From Spirosoma fluviale (GTDB lineage Bacteria; Bacteroidota; Bacteroidia; Cytophagales; Cyclobacteriaceae), in NCBI GenBank assembly GCA_945901615.1, contig CAMDLI010000010.1:1-40231 (forward strand): DNA of 40,231 bases, in the 5' to 3' direction. The notes beneath the pieces are model-generated. The model worked only from the letters and a program-made list of their open reading frames with translations. It searched no databases and had not been told where the DNA came from. A program made the translations under genes and the position numbers. Numbering within the stretch: position 1 is the stretch's first letter; each line of letters begins with the position of its first letter. Positions 16,767 through 26,364 of the stretch are shown here, piece after piece.

Positions 16767-19700
16767 ACTGTTTTTGCTAAAACGCCTTTTTTGGATGTTA
16801 GATAGGTGTACACCCCTGGAATAACGAAGAGTGTCAATACCGTGGAAAAGGCAAGGCCTCCAATCACTGCAGCTCCCATTGGCACCCTGCTTTCTGCCCC
16901 AGCTCCCAAAGCCAAGGCGATGGGCAAAATACCTAGTATGGTAGACATACTGGTCATTAGAATGGGTCGGAGGCGAGATATTGCAGCTCCAAAAATCGCT
17001 TCATCTATATTCATTCCTTCTTCTTTTCGTTGATTGGCAAATTCAACAATCAAAATGCCGTTTTTAGTCACCAAACCTATTAGCATGATGATTCCAATCT
17101 GGCTAAAAATGTTGAGTGTAAAATCAAATATCCAGAGCGTTGCCAGGGCACCAAAAATGGCCAATGGCACTGTAAACATGATGGTCAATGGATCAGCAAA
17201 ACTTTCAAACTGAGCAGAAAGTACCAAGTAGATCAAAACCAAGGCAAAAATAAAGGCAAACAACAAGCTGTTGGAACTCTCCCTAAATTCCTTGGAGGGG
17301 CCAGAAACATCTGTAGCATAGGAATCATCCAAGACCTCAGCAGCAATTTTGTCCATCTCATCCAAGCCTGCACCGATGGTCACCCCATCCGCTAAGTTGG
17401 CAGAAACGGTCGCGCTCACAAATCGATTGAATCGATACAGTTGGGGAGGTGTACTTTTTTCGACCACCCGCACCAAGTTATCCAATTGAACCAACTGTCC
17501 ATTATCACCTCTCACGTAGAGCATGCGCAAATTAACCGGTTCGTTTCGGTCTTGAAGCTGCATCTCACCCACTACCTGGTATTGCTTACCTCCTTTGATA
17601 AAGTAGGCAAAGCGCTGTCCAGAGTAGGATAGCTGAAGGGTACGCGCAATTTCTTGAACAGATACCCCCATATTCCGTGCTCGCTCCCGGTCAATCTCAA
17701 CTTCTAATTCCGGCTTGGTGAACTTGAGGTTGATGTCGGTAAAGATAAATGCAGGGTTTTGCGCAGCCTTCTCCATAAATTTCGGGATGACTGCTTTTAA
17801 TTTTTCCAAAGTTGGGGCCTGAATCACGTACTGAACTGGAAGTCCTCCACGTCGGTCTCCAATAGATGCAGATTGCTGGGCAAAGGCGCGTACTGCAGTA
17901 ATTCCGGAAAGCGACCCATTCACTTGAGAGAAAATTTGTTGTTGAGACCTAGCACGTTGGTCAGAATTAGTTAAGTAGACCCTTAAAAAGCCTGAATTGG
18001 TATTGGATCCTGCAGAAAATGATGGGGAGGTCATGCTCATCAGTCCTTTAAGCTCGGATTCTGGCAAATCTTTCGTAAGCTGAGAATTTAGGTCAGAAAT
18101 CACTTGATCCATAAAGGAAAAAGTAGCCCCTTCTGGTCCAGTCAGCCTGATGGTTAACTCAGATCGGTCTTCGATTGGCACCAGCTCCGATTGTAAATTA
18201 GAAAACAGCCAATAAATCCCAAGACCCATGACGCCGATGATGGGAAAAGAAATCCATTTCACCTTCATGAATTGAGTCAGCGTCCGTCCATAGAAAAGAT
18301 TCAATTGAACAAAGAAGGGTTCTGTAAATCGATAAAATGCATTTTGCTTGCTGCGGTGCTTCAGCATTTTTGCGCTAAGCATCGGGGTCATCGTAAGCGC
18401 AACAAATGCAGAAATAATTACCGAGCCGGCAACAACAATTCCAAATTCTCGAAATAACCTTCCCGTGGTGCCTGTAAGGAAAATTACGGGTAGGAATACT
18501 GCCGCTAGGGCAACTGTGGTCGCAATTACTGCAAAAAATATTTCTTCCGAGCCTTTGGCGGCAGCCTCCATTGGCTTTTCTCCCTTTTCAATTCTGGTAT
18601 AAATATTTTCTAAAACCACGATGGCATCATCTACCACCAAGCCAATGGAAAGTACAATTCCGAGAAGGGTAAGGACATTGATGGAAAAATCCATCAAATA
18701 CATGATAAAAAACACGCCGATGAGCGAAATAGGAATCGTCACTACCGGAATAAAGGTGGTGCGCCAATCCCGCAAAAAGAGAAAAATAATCGCTACCACC
18801 AGTATAAATGCAGTAATGATGGTCTCTTCTACCTCGGAAATAGATTGGCGAATGTATTGAGTACTGTCATAGGCCACCTCAACTCCAACATCTGCAGGCA
18901 AGTCCTTTTTTATAAAGGCTAATCTTTTATAAAATTCATTCGAAATTTCAATGTTATTCGCGTTTGGTAAGGGGACCAAAACCACGCCTACAGAAGGCTC
19001 TAAATTATGACGCAACAATGTTTTCTCATTCAAAGGAGAAAGTTCCGCTGTTCCAATATCTTGGAAGCGTACCAAATTAGTTTCACTTTCCTTGATGATT
19101 AGCTCATTGAATTCCTGAGGAGAACTTAGCCTACTTTTGGTACGAATGGACAATTCAATGGATTGCCCTTCAATTCTTCCTGAGGGTAACTCCACATTTT
19201 CAGTCTGAATTTTACTCAATACATCCATAGGTGTGATTCCATAGGAGGCCATTTTGAGGGGGTCCATTCGCAGTCGAATGGCATATTCTTTTTCGCCCCA
19301 GATCTGAACCCTACTTACGCCAGGAATGGTCTGAAGGCGCTCTTTAAATACATTATCCGCAATTTCCGAAAGCTCAAGCAAATCGCGCTGATCACTTTTC
19401 AAATTGATTCCAATAATATACTGCGCATCGGCGTCTGATTTCGATACCACAGGAGGATCAGCATCAGGCGGCAAATTGCGCTGCGCACCTGAAACCTTGT
19501 CTCGCACATCGTTTGCTGCAGCCTCAAGGTCTGCGTCTACTTCAAACTCTACTGTAATATTGCTTCGCCCATCAGAACTGGTCGAAGTCAAGGATTTGAT
19601 TCCTTGAATACCATTAATTTGTTCTTCGAGAGGTTCCGTGATTTGGGCCAGAATTACATCTGAGTTGGCTCCTACATAAGAAGTACTCACACTGATAACA

Positions 19701-19831
19701 GGTGAATCAATGGTGGGATATTCCCTTACCCCTAAAAGTGAAATTCCAATCCCACCAAAAAGTAGGATGGCCAGAGACATCACAATGGCCAAAACAGGCC
19801 TTTTGATACTTATACTTGAAAGACTAGCCAT
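16763..19831 (-). CDS. RND-family multidrug efflux pump (AcrB/HAE1 type)
   Basis: 1022 residues, full length for the family. Twelve membrane segments enclose two large periplasmic loops. The proton-relay pair is present in TM4 (GLVVDDAIVV, Asp-Asp near residue 403) and the partner Lys in TM10 (LVTKNGILIVE). Residues 45-70 (STSYVGANSDVILAQITEPLE) belong to the porter domain. HAE1 pumps exchange protons for hydrophobic or amphiphilic drugs and dyes; the substrate here is unknown. The gene sits between the adaptor (8 bp upstream) and the TolC-like channel (4-bp overlap), giving a complete tripartite system. Confidence 0.95.
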   Translation of the reverse strand: MASLSSISIKRPVLAIVMSLAILLFGGIGISLLGVREYPTIDSPVISVSTSYVGANSDVILAQITEPLEEQINGIQGIKSLTSTSSDGRSNITVEFEVDADLEAAANDVRDKVSGAQRNLPPDADPPVVSKSDADAQYIIGINLKSDQRDLLELSEIADNVFKERLQTIPGVSRVQIWGEKEYAIRLRMDPLKMASYGITPMDVLSKIQTENVELPSGRIEGQSIELSIRTKSRLSSPQEFNELIIKESETNLVRFQDIGTAELSPLNEKTLLRHNLEPSVGVVLVPLPNANNIEISNEFYKRLAFIKKDLPADVGVEVAYDSTQYIRQSISEVEETIITAFILVVAIIFLFLRDWRTTFIPVVTIPISLIGVFFIMYLMDFSINVLTLLGIVLSIGLVVDDAIVVLENIYTRIEKGEKPMEAAAKGSEEIFFAVIATTVALAAVFLPVIFLTGTTGRLFREFGIVVAGSVIISAFVALTMTPMLSAKMLKHRSKQNAFYRFTEPFFVQLNLFYGRTLTQFMKVKWISFPIIGVMGLGIYWLFSNLQSELVPIEDRSELTIRLTGPEGATFSFMDQVISDLNSQLTKDLPESELKGLMSMTSPSFSAGSNTNSGFLRVYLTNSDQRARSQQQIFSQVNGSLSGITAVRAFAQQSASIGDRRGGLPVQYVIQAPTLEKLKAVIPKFMEKAAQNPAFIFTDINLKFTKPELEVEIDRERARNMGVSVQEIARTLQLSYSGQRFAYFIKGGKQYQVVGEMQLQDRNEPVNLRMLYVRGDNGQLVQLDNLVRVVEKSTPPQLYRFNRFVSATVSANLADGVTIGAGLDEMDKIAAEVLDDSYATDVSGPSKEFRESSNSLLFAFIFALVLIYLVLSAQFESFADPLTIMFTVPLAIFGALATLWIFDFTLNIFSQIGIIMLIGLVTKNGILIVEFANQRKEEGMNIDEAIFGAAISRLRPILMTSMSTILGILPIALALGAGAESRVPMGAAVIGGLAFSTVLTLFVIPGVYTYLTSKKGVLAKTV

Positions 19832-19839
19832 AAGATCGC

Positions 19840-20922
19840 TTAGTTAATGGTTGTAGGCTTGACAGGCATGCCCTGTCTTACTTGCATCACACCGGTAGTG
19901 AGCACCAAGTCCCCCTCCTTCAAGCCAGAGATTACTTGAACTTGTGTGTCTGTTCGGGTACCGATTTCAATAATCCGCTGTTCCGCATTTCCATCCGCAC
20001 CTACCACAAATACCTTGTAGCCAGATAATTCAGGAATTACAGATTCTGCTGGAACCAATAGTGCATCTTCTTTGACCTCCAATACAAAACGAATTTTCAC
20101 AAACATCCCAGGTAGGTATTTGCCGCTTTTGTTGGGGCTTTGTGCTCTCAATTTGAGAGTACGAGTAGCTGCATCAATCTGGGGCTCAAAGGCATATACT
20201 TTTCCTTCCATTTCTTCGGTAGAAGATTCACTACTGAAGAAGATGGAAGAGCCTTCGGATACAAGACCTGCATAGCGTTCAGGAATGGAAAACTCTAATT
20301 TGATTGGATCGATGTTGACTATACTTACAATGATGTTAGCGGCATTGATGACTGCTCCTTCGGAAACTTGACGAAGACCCAACCGCCCATTGAAAGGTGC
20401 ACGAATCACCGTTTTCTCCAGTTGAGCCTGCACCAGCTTGATGTCAGAAAGAGCTGTATTGTACTGATTGAGCACAATATCATATTCCTCCTGGCTGATA
20501 GCCTCTCGAGCTAAAAGCTGCTTTTGTCTAGATTCCTGTGTTTGAACTAATTTTTGAGTGTACTGTAAGCGTTGGTACTGCGCTTGAAGTTCATTGTCAT
20601 TGAGGTACAGTAGTGGAGTTCCCTTGGCCACGTATTGCCCTTCTTTAAAATTTATTTTGGTAACCAAGCCGTTAATTTCGGGCTTGATATCTACCGATTC
20701 ATTCGGCAAAATGGTCCCTGAAACTTGGAGCTGGTTATTGAGCGTTTCCTTTTTTAGTTGAATTACATTCACCACTAAAGGCTCTGCATTGCCCCCACCT
20801 TTTTGGCCAGAAGGTGCAGCCCCTTCACCATCCGTTTGCGTACCGAGTCTTGGATAAAAATAAGCTACCGCCAGTAGCAAAATGATGCCAAGAACTAGAA
20901 AGATTTTGGTTTGTTTTTTCAT
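19840..20922 (-). CDS. RND efflux periplasmic adaptor (MFP/HlyD type)
   Basis: 360 residues. A membrane segment (7-24) is followed by a Gly-rich low-complexity linker. The barrel-sandwich (lipoyl-like) halves (VDIKPEINGLVTKINFKEGQYV and TVIRAPFNGRLGLR) flank an alpha-helical hairpin rich in Gln (about 112-165), then a beta-barrel and a membrane-proximal domain ending in KEGDLVLTTGVMQV. It links the pump to the TolC-like channel. There is no lipobox Cys, so anchorage is probably by the N-terminal helix. It is the second gene of the operon, 15 bp after the hydrolase. Confidence 0.93.
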   Translation of the reverse strand: MKKQTKIFLVLGIILLLAVAYFYPRLGTQTDGEGAAPSGQKGGGNAEPLVVNVIQLKKETLNNQLQVSGTILPNESVDIKPEINGLVTKINFKEGQYVAKGTPLLYLNDNELQAQYQRLQYTQKLVQTQESRQKQLLAREAISQEEYDIVLNQYNTALSDIKLVQAQLEKTVIRAPFNGRLGLRQVSEGAVINAANIIVSIVNIDPIKLEFSIPERYAGLVSEGSSIFFSSESSTEEMEGKVYAFEPQIDAATRTLKLRAQSPNKSGKYLPGMFVKIRFVLEVKEDALLVPAESVIPELSGYKVFVVGADGNAEQRIIEIGTRTDTQVQVISGLKEGDLVLTTGVMQVRQGMPVKPTTIN

Positions 20923-20937
20923 TGGAATAATAGGCAG

Positions 20938-21720
20938 TTACTGTTGGTTTTTTAAAAAAGCAATCGAGAGCTGGTTGAACTCCTCTGGTCTTTCCACGTT
21001 GACGACATGACCACAGGTATCCAAAACACGAAGAATCGAATTTTTGTGTGCACGAATTAAATTTTTGACTGGTTCCAAAAACATCACATCCTGATCCCCC
21101 ATCACATAGAGGGTGGGAATTCCCAGGTCTTTTTCCTTGAAATACCGCAGCAGTGGATTGATGTCTTTGGTCAATTTAAACCAGCGAATGAACTCTTTTT
21201 GACAAAGTTTTTGAGCCTCATGAATGAAGAGGTTGCGCGACTCTGCATGTTGCTTTCGAGGCATGATCACAAAAGCAAAAAGTCGATACAACCACATGAA
21301 GGGAATGATGCGCTTAAAGGTATTTCCGAAAAATACTAGTAATCTACTTTGCACGGTTAACCGGGTAACTGCTCCAGCCATTACTAGGGATTTAACCCGT
21401 GCAGGAGCCATTTCTGCAAGCTGTCTTGCCAAGATCGTACCCAAAGAAACTCCCATAAAATGTGCTGGGGGAAGCTTGAGGTGATCCAATACCTCTAAGA
21501 TATCTTTGGTAACTGCCTCGAATGTGTAGTGCTGCTTCCAGATAGCTTCAGGCATGTCTGCTGATTTACCATGACCGCGAAGGTCAATCAACAACAGGTT
21601 AAAATCTTTCTGAAAATCACGCAGCTGCTTATGCCATACCGCAGAGCTCCCTCCTGCGCCGTGGATGAACACGACCCACTCGCTACTTTGAGAATGCAGA
21701 AATTGCTTAAAGTATAACAT
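20938..21720 (-). CDS. Alpha/beta hydrolase, first gene of the RND operon
   Basis: 260 residues from ATG 21720. The upstream ATG at 21753 is rejected because the -7 box at 21768-21761 would start transcription at about 21754. FIHGAGGSS (18-26) is the oxyanion loop, GVSLG (90-94) the nucleophile elbow with Ser92, and GDQD and CGHVVN supply the acid and His of the triad. There is no signal peptide, so it acts in the cytoplasm. A cap region rich in aromatic and basic residues (FFGNTFKRIIPFMWLYRLF) suggests hydrophobic substrates. It resembles small esterases or MhpC/RutD-like hydrolases; substrate unknown. Confidence 0.83.
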   Translation of the reverse strand: MLYFKQFLHSQSSEWVVFIHGAGGSSAVWHKQLRDFQKDFNLLLIDLRGHGKSADMPEAIWKQHYTFEAVTKDILEVLDHLKLPPAHFMGVSLGTILARQLAEMAPARVKSLVMAGAVTRLTVQSRLLVFFGNTFKRIIPFMWLYRLFAFVIMPRKQHAESRNLFIHEAQKLCQKEFIRWFKLTKDINPLLRYFKEKDLGIPTLYVMGDQDVMFLEPVKNLIRAHKNSILRVLDTCGHVVNVERPEEFNQLSIAFLKNQQ

Positions 21721-21760
21721 ACAGCAAGGATAACAAGGAGAGTTTTTCTCCAATGAAATA

Positions 21761-21768
21761 CAAATATA
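21761..21768 (-). promoter_or_regulatory. -7 promoter box of the hydrolase-RND-TolC operon (TATATTTG)
   Basis: Exact TAnnTTTG on the minus strand, 41 bases before the chosen ATG of the hydrolase. It decides between two possible start codons for that gene. Confidence 0.6.
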
Positions 21769-21897
21769 CCTTAGTTTTCTTGCAGTTCTTTAGAAAACAT
21801 AAGAATGGCAAATCCTCACCATCAATGGAAAATAAGAGGGATATTCCCTAAAAACCCAAAAATAATGGAGTTAAACAGCCCTAAATGGATAACAAAA

Positions 21898-21924
21898 AAA
21901 GCGCCCCGAAGTTCGGGGCGCTTT
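21898..21924 (-). terminator. Terminator of the TonB-dependent receptor gene
   Basis: GC-rich stem of at least 11 bp (AAAGCGCCCCG with CGGGGCGCTTT) with a short loop and a T-run on the minus strand, 20 bp past the receptor stop codon. Confidence 0.9.
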
Positions 21925-21944
21925 CAAAGAATCAAGATTGAAGC

Positions 21945-24900
21945 TTAGTTGAAGATATATCTCAAGCCAAACTGCATTCTCCAAACGTCAGCTACACCAG
22001 CGGTGGCTCTGTACGTTTCAGAGACTAAGCTCGTTCCAAAGTTTCTCATTCTGTACTGAGGTCTACCATCTGCACTAGCAACAGGTGATCCAACCACAAG
22101 AGGCTGCGTAGAGTTGAAGGTCTTACCTACACCATAGTCAGAATCAATCAAGTTACCCACGTTCAAAATATCCATACGGAATTCCAATGTGTTTCTCTTG
22201 CCTCCGATGTTGGTAAACAACTGCTGAGCAAAAGAAAGGTCAGCACGGTAAACCATTGGCATAATCACGGCGCCTCTTTGAGCATAACCGCCTCTATTGG
22301 CGCTCAAGTACTTGTCCTGAAGGATATACGCTTCCCATGCATCTGCTTGCTCTGCGGCAGTAAAGGTCTTACCGCTAGCTGTAAATGCCTGGAAGTTCAT
22401 TTCTGCTTTGGTCGCAGGGATGTAGATCAAATCGTTTGAAGTACCACCATCACCGTTCAAGTCACCACCAACCACGTAACTCGCGTTACCGATTGTTCTA
22501 CCTTCCCAGAATATGGATACTGAAGTATTTCCAAACTTGAAGATATCTTTAGAGTAGGACGCAGTAGCGAAAACTCTATGTCCCATAAAGTTGGAAGACA
22601 TTGCTAAAGCTGGGTTGTTTGGATCGGAAGTAATTGGGTTACCAAACCAAGTGCCTGAAGCGATAGATCCTGGATCCACTGTGTTTTTAGACTCACCGTA
22701 GCTATATGCTGCTTTCAAGAATAGACCGTTTGTGAATGGTCTTTCCAAAGAGAAAGAAGCTACCCATGAGTAACCTACCGCCTGGTTAGACAAGGTTACT
22801 GCATTTGGAATTTTAGCATTTAGTCGGTTGGGGTTGGAAGGAGCATTCCATCTTGCACGGGTATCATTTCCAGCGAATTGAGAGAATTGAACTGGCAAGT
22901 TCGCGTTGTAGTAAGCTATCCCGTTCACGTCCTGGTTGTAGATAAATTCACCCGTAGCAATAATTCCTTTAGGCAACTGCTGATCTACTGCGATGTTGGT
23001 TCTCCATACCTGAGGAAACTTGAAGTTTGTCTCAGTTAAGGCAAGCTCGTAAGAAGATGCCGGTGTACCAGAAACTTCAGTAGGCTTGTACTTATTAGGA
23101 TCAGGATTGAAAGGACGAGTAGTGGTGTTATCCAACTGAGCAAAACCAGTCAAGATGCCATTGTTACCCACTTGGTTGGAAATCCAAACATAAGCTGGGC
23201 GACCAGTGAATACACCTGAACCACCTCTAATCTGCGTCTTCTGGTCACTGAATACATCCCAGTTGAAACCTACACGTGGAGACCACAATAGGTTAGCTTC
23301 AGGGAGGGCATCCGTTCTAAAGTTTACAAATGCGCCAGCTGGGTTTTTGAAGTACATGGTCTCCATTTCTGTATTCCGAAGTGCAGTCTGCTCAAAGAAT
23401 GGCGCATCTACTCTCAAACCTGCAGTAAGCTTCAAGTTCTTTCTAGCCTGCCATTCGTCCTGAATGAAGACACCACCATAGTTCACTTCCAAAGGCTGGA
23501 TTGGCTTCTCAGATCCTGGGATGTTGTTCCAACGAACCTGGAATCTTCTCTGAGTTACACCGGAAGCAACTGTGTTGCCATTGGCAAGGAAGTTATCCGC
23601 ATCCTTGTAGAAGTCTGCCAAAGAGTTGTACACATATACAGACTGAGAACCAGGGAAGAATACGTTTTCAGACTGGTAGTTTTCGTAGCTGAAACCTGCA
23701 GTAATGGTGTGGTTTCCTTTGAAGATTTGCAAGTTTTCCTGGATTTGGAAAGTCTTGTATCTCAATTCGTTGTTTGGAGTGAAAGGCTCAAATCCAAAAG
23801 AAGTGTAAGTAGCACCGTTGTTCAAGATGTCCACCATAGGGAAGAATTCTCCTTTGTAACCACGGCTTTCGTCCTGGTAGGTATATCCAATGATCAAGTT
23901 ATTGGACATGTTGGAATTAATTCGCGTATTCAATTCAGCAACTATAGATTTGATGTTCTCCATGATGCTGTAGTTTGAATTTTGGAAGTTCAAAGCTTCT
24001 GGTCTGAAGTTACGGTTACCGAAACCTAGAGAAGAAGAACCAGACATCAACACATCAGTAGAAGAGTCCAATTGGTTGTATCTCAAGCTAAGCTTGTTCT
24101 TGTCGTTGATGTTGTAGTCCAACTTGATCAAAAACTTCTTACCCAAGGTTTCGTTGTCATATCCTTGGTAAGGACCAGTTTCGTAGTTAAACTTACTTTT
24201 CAAGTAAGTGCTCAAACCATCAAGGTCAGAAGCCAATACGCGAGTAACGTTACCAGTAATTGGCTGAGATCCTGTATTTGCAGTCCAAGTGGTACCTGGT
24301 CTTGCTTCTGCCTCATCTTCAAAAGAAGCGAAGAAGAACAATTTGTCTTTAATGATTGGACCGCCTACGCGGAATCCCATCTGCTTGTAGCTGAAATCAC
24401 CAGGGTTGAAAGGATTCAAACCTGCCTCTTTACCTACGTTTTTGTTATTTCTAGTGAAATAGTAAGCAGATCCTGAAAATTCGTTGGTACCTGAACGGGT
24501 TACGGTGTTAACACCAGCACCAGTAAAGTTACCTTGTCTCACGTCATACGGAGCTACGTTTACAGAGATTTGCTCGATTGCATCCAAAGAGATAGGAGAT
24601 ACGCCTGTTCTACCACCTGGGTTAGAACCAGCACCCAATCCAAATGAGTTGTTGAAGTAAGAACCGTCAACAGTAATGTTGTTTAATCGAGAATCCTGAC
24701 CTGCGAAAGACTGGCCATTGGATTGTGGTGATAATCTAGTAAAGTCGTTGATACTTCTAGAGATGGTTGGAAGCTTGTTCAACATGCTGTTACTTATAGC
24801 AGTGTTTGCTCCTGTACGCTCACTAGAGAAAAGGCTGTTTTGATCTGCAGTGATTAACACTTCAGAAAGTTCCTGGCCATCTTCTTTCAAGGTGATGTTC

Positions 24901-25223
24901 ACATTAGAAAATGTACCCAAAGAAAGGATTAAACCGTCTACATCTTGTGTAGAAAATCCAATGAAGGATACAGAAACTCTGTACGGACCTCCAATACGCA
25001 TCCCTGGGATAGAATATTTTCCTTCTACGTTAGACACAGCGCCATAGCGAGTACCTGAAGGAAGGTGCGTAGCGACCACGTTTGCTCCTGGAAGGGCCTG
25101 TCCGTTGGCTTCGGTTACAGTACCGGTAATACCAGAAGTTGTAACTCCCTGTGACATTGCTAACCCAGTACTCATCACGATTAGGAGTACGGCTAGCAAA
25201 TTCTTCAGTAAATTTTGCTTCAT
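21945..25223 (-). CDS. Oar-like TonB-dependent outer-membrane receptor
   Basis: 1092 residues. A signal peptide (to about residue 25) is followed by a carboxypeptidase-regulatory-like beta-sandwich (GITGTVTEANGQALPGANVV, about 32-115), a TonB plug (about 125-250) and a long 22-strand-type barrel ending in an aromatic-rich strand (GLRYIFN). The domain order and length match the Oar-like receptors of Bacteroidota and myxobacteria rather than SusC: the SusC plug signature and a neighbouring SusD gene are both absent. Ligand unknown. It is a monocistronic unit with its own -7 box and a strong terminator. The third positions look more uniform than in neighbouring genes, as expected of a strongly expressed gene (impression, not measured). 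Confidence 0.88.
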   Translation of the reverse strand: MKQNLLKNLLAVLLIVMSTGLAMSQGVTTSGITGTVTEANGQALPGANVVATHLPSGTRYGAVSNVEGKYSIPGMRIGGPYRVSVSFIGFSTQDVDGLILSLGTFSNVNITLKEDGQELSEVLITADQNSLFSSERTGANTAISNSMLNKLPTISRSINDFTRLSPQSNGQSFAGQDSRLNNITVDGSYFNNSFGLGAGSNPGGRTGVSPISLDAIEQISVNVAPYDVRQGNFTGAGVNTVTRSGTNEFSGSAYYFTRNNKNVGKEAGLNPFNPGDFSYKQMGFRVGGPIIKDKLFFFASFEDEAEARPGTTWTANTGSQPITGNVTRVLASDLDGLSTYLKSKFNYETGPYQGYDNETLGKKFLIKLDYNINDKNKLSLRYNQLDSSTDVLMSGSSSLGFGNRNFRPEALNFQNSNYSIMENIKSIVAELNTRINSNMSNNLIIGYTYQDESRGYKGEFFPMVDILNNGATYTSFGFEPFTPNNELRYKTFQIQENLQIFKGNHTITAGFSYENYQSENVFFPGSQSVYVYNSLADFYKDADNFLANGNTVASGVTQRRFQVRWNNIPGSEKPIQPLEVNYGGVFIQDEWQARKNLKLTAGLRVDAPFFEQTALRNTEMETMYFKNPAGAFVNFRTDALPEANLLWSPRVGFNWDVFSDQKTQIRGGSGVFTGRPAYVWISNQVGNNGILTGFAQLDNTTTRPFNPDPNKYKPTEVSGTPASSYELALTETNFKFPQVWRTNIAVDQQLPKGIIATGEFIYNQDVNGIAYYNANLPVQFSQFAGNDTRARWNAPSNPNRLNAKIPNAVTLSNQAVGYSWVASFSLERPFTNGLFLKAAYSYGESKNTVDPGSIASGTWFGNPITSDPNNPALAMSSNFMGHRVFATASYSKDIFKFGNTSVSIFWEGRTIGNASYVVGGDLNGDGGTSNDLIYIPATKAEMNFQAFTASGKTFTAAEQADAWEAYILQDKYLSANRGGYAQRGAVIMPMVYRADLSFAQQLFTNIGGKRNTLEFRMDILNVGNLIDSDYGVGKTFNSTQPLVVGSPVASADGRPQYRMRNFGTSLVSETYRATAGVADVWRMQFGLRYIFN

Positions 25224-25561
25224 AAGATTTTTGTTTGGTAAAGTTGGTTTTTGTTTAATTTAAACTCTGCAAAGTTAAACTTGCTTTACTCGGGGTACTA
25301 GAAATGTAGGTTAATTTTTGCTTGTCAAATTTCACATCTTTTAACAAAAAATTAACATTGATACAGAATCAATTTTAGGTTATTGTCACTTGATCTTCTT
25401 TTTATTTGGTTTTGTCTATTTGTAGTTGAAATATCAAGTTAAACTAAAAACCAAAGTCAATTGTTTGGGCCAACTATTCATTTCTCTAAGACTCTATTTT
25501 TACTTCGCGCTACAGCTAATCTCATTTTATTTTTAGCTTTCGTAAAAATCCATCCCATCCC
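25224..25561. other. Divergent intergenic region between the receptor and YhhN genes
   Basis: 338 AT-rich bases. The receptor promoter box lies at 25277-25270. I see no reading frame, RNA fold or repeat in the remainder, and no clear promoter for the YhhN gene. Confidence 0.5.
25270..25277 (-). promoter_or_regulatory. -7 promoter box of the TonB-dependent receptor (TAACTTTG)
   Basis: Exact TAnnTTTG on the minus strand, 46 bases before the receptor ATG; the leader would be about 40 bases, A-rich near the start codon as is common in this phylum. Confidence 0.6.
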
Positions 25562-26251
25562 TTGAGAGATAAGAACATCATCTGGCTGTACCTGTTTTTG
25601 TTAGCCACCTTTGTAGACTTAAGCTTCGTGCTGGAGCAAAACACAGCATTGCGGTTTTATTCCAAACCTCTAATCCTAGCGGGTTTGATCCTGTATTTCT
25701 ATTTTATTAGCAAGCCTATTGCCTCCACGCTCCTAGCCAAGACTATCTTGGCGGCGCTTTTATTTTCTTGGCTTGGGGATATTTTGCTCCTTTGGCCACA
25801 GCTATTCATCTATGGATTAGGTGCGTTTTTGATGGCCCATATTTGCTACATTTTTGGGTTTCGCCTGGCCCAGCAGCCTGAAGGGCGTCTCGATTCCTGG
25901 CACTTCATCCGATCCTTTTTTTACAACCTACCCATTTACTTCCTAGCTGGGTTCGTATTTTATTTGATTTTTCCCAATTTGGGAGGCTTAAAAATCCCCG
26001 TAATTGCATACATCCTGGTTATTGTTGGGATGGTCACTACCGCCAGAGCACGGTTCAAAAAAACAAATGCTGCCTCTTTTTGGCAGGTATTTGTAGGCGC
26101 TCTACTTTTTTTAATTTCAGATGGAATTCTTGCTGTCGCTCGGTTTTTCAATGACTTCCCAGAAGCAGGAATTCTGATCATGGGCACCTATACCACTGCC
26201 CAGCTCTTACTTGTGATGGGAATTCGTTCCTATCTTGTAGGTACGAAATAA
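25562..26251 (+). CDS. YhhN / lysoplasmalogenase (TMEM86) family membrane protein
   Basis: 229 residues with about eight hydrophobic segments. The pattern YSKPLILAGL (33-42), FSWLGDILLL (68-77) and SDGILAVARF near the C-terminus, with conserved Asp residues inside membrane helices, is typical of YhhN/TMEM86 proteins, some of which hydrolyse lysoplasmalogens. No ATG lies near the N-terminus; the frame opens only 14 codons upstream of the TTG at 25562, so TTG is the most likely start. The gene converges on aspS. Confidence 0.8.
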   Translation: MRDKNIIWLYLFLLATFVDLSFVLEQNTALRFYSKPLILAGLILYFYFISKPIASTLLAKTILAALLFSWLGDILLLWPQLFIYGLGAFLMAHICYIFGFRLAQQPEGRLDSWHFIRSFFYNLPIYFLAGFVFYLIFPNLGGLKIPVIAYILVIVGMVTTARARFKKTNAASFWQVFVGALLFLISDGILAVARFFNDFPEAGILIMGTYTTAQLLLVMGIRSYLVGTK

Positions 26252-26364
26252 ATAAGGTCGTTGGGGACGACAGATCACAGTACAAAGTACCAAGTATGGA
26301 ATATAAGCCAAGTCACACAACGACTTGGCTGTCGTCTGTTGACAGTCGACCGTTGACAGTGTTA
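26252..26364. repeat. Structured intergenic sequence with nested inverted repeats
   Basis: Between the convergent YhhN and aspS genes, GACGACAG (26266-26273) pairs with CTGTCGTC (26329-26336). It encloses a perfect 8-bp hairpin GCCAAGTC/GACTTGGC (26307-26329). GTTGACAGT then occurs twice (26338-26346 and 26352-26360). It does not look like a simple terminator and may be a remnant of a dispersed intergenic repeat. Confidence 0.5.

Noticed and set aside
21721-21753. Longer start (21753) for the alpha/beta hydrolase
   Set aside because: It would lie at the expected transcription start from the -7 box at 21768-21761, and the extra residues are Cys/Pro-rich and unlike the fold.
24072-24476. 134-codon plus-strand frame over the TonB receptor
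   Set aside because: Antisense shadow; strong codon bias of the receptor gene readily yields such frames.
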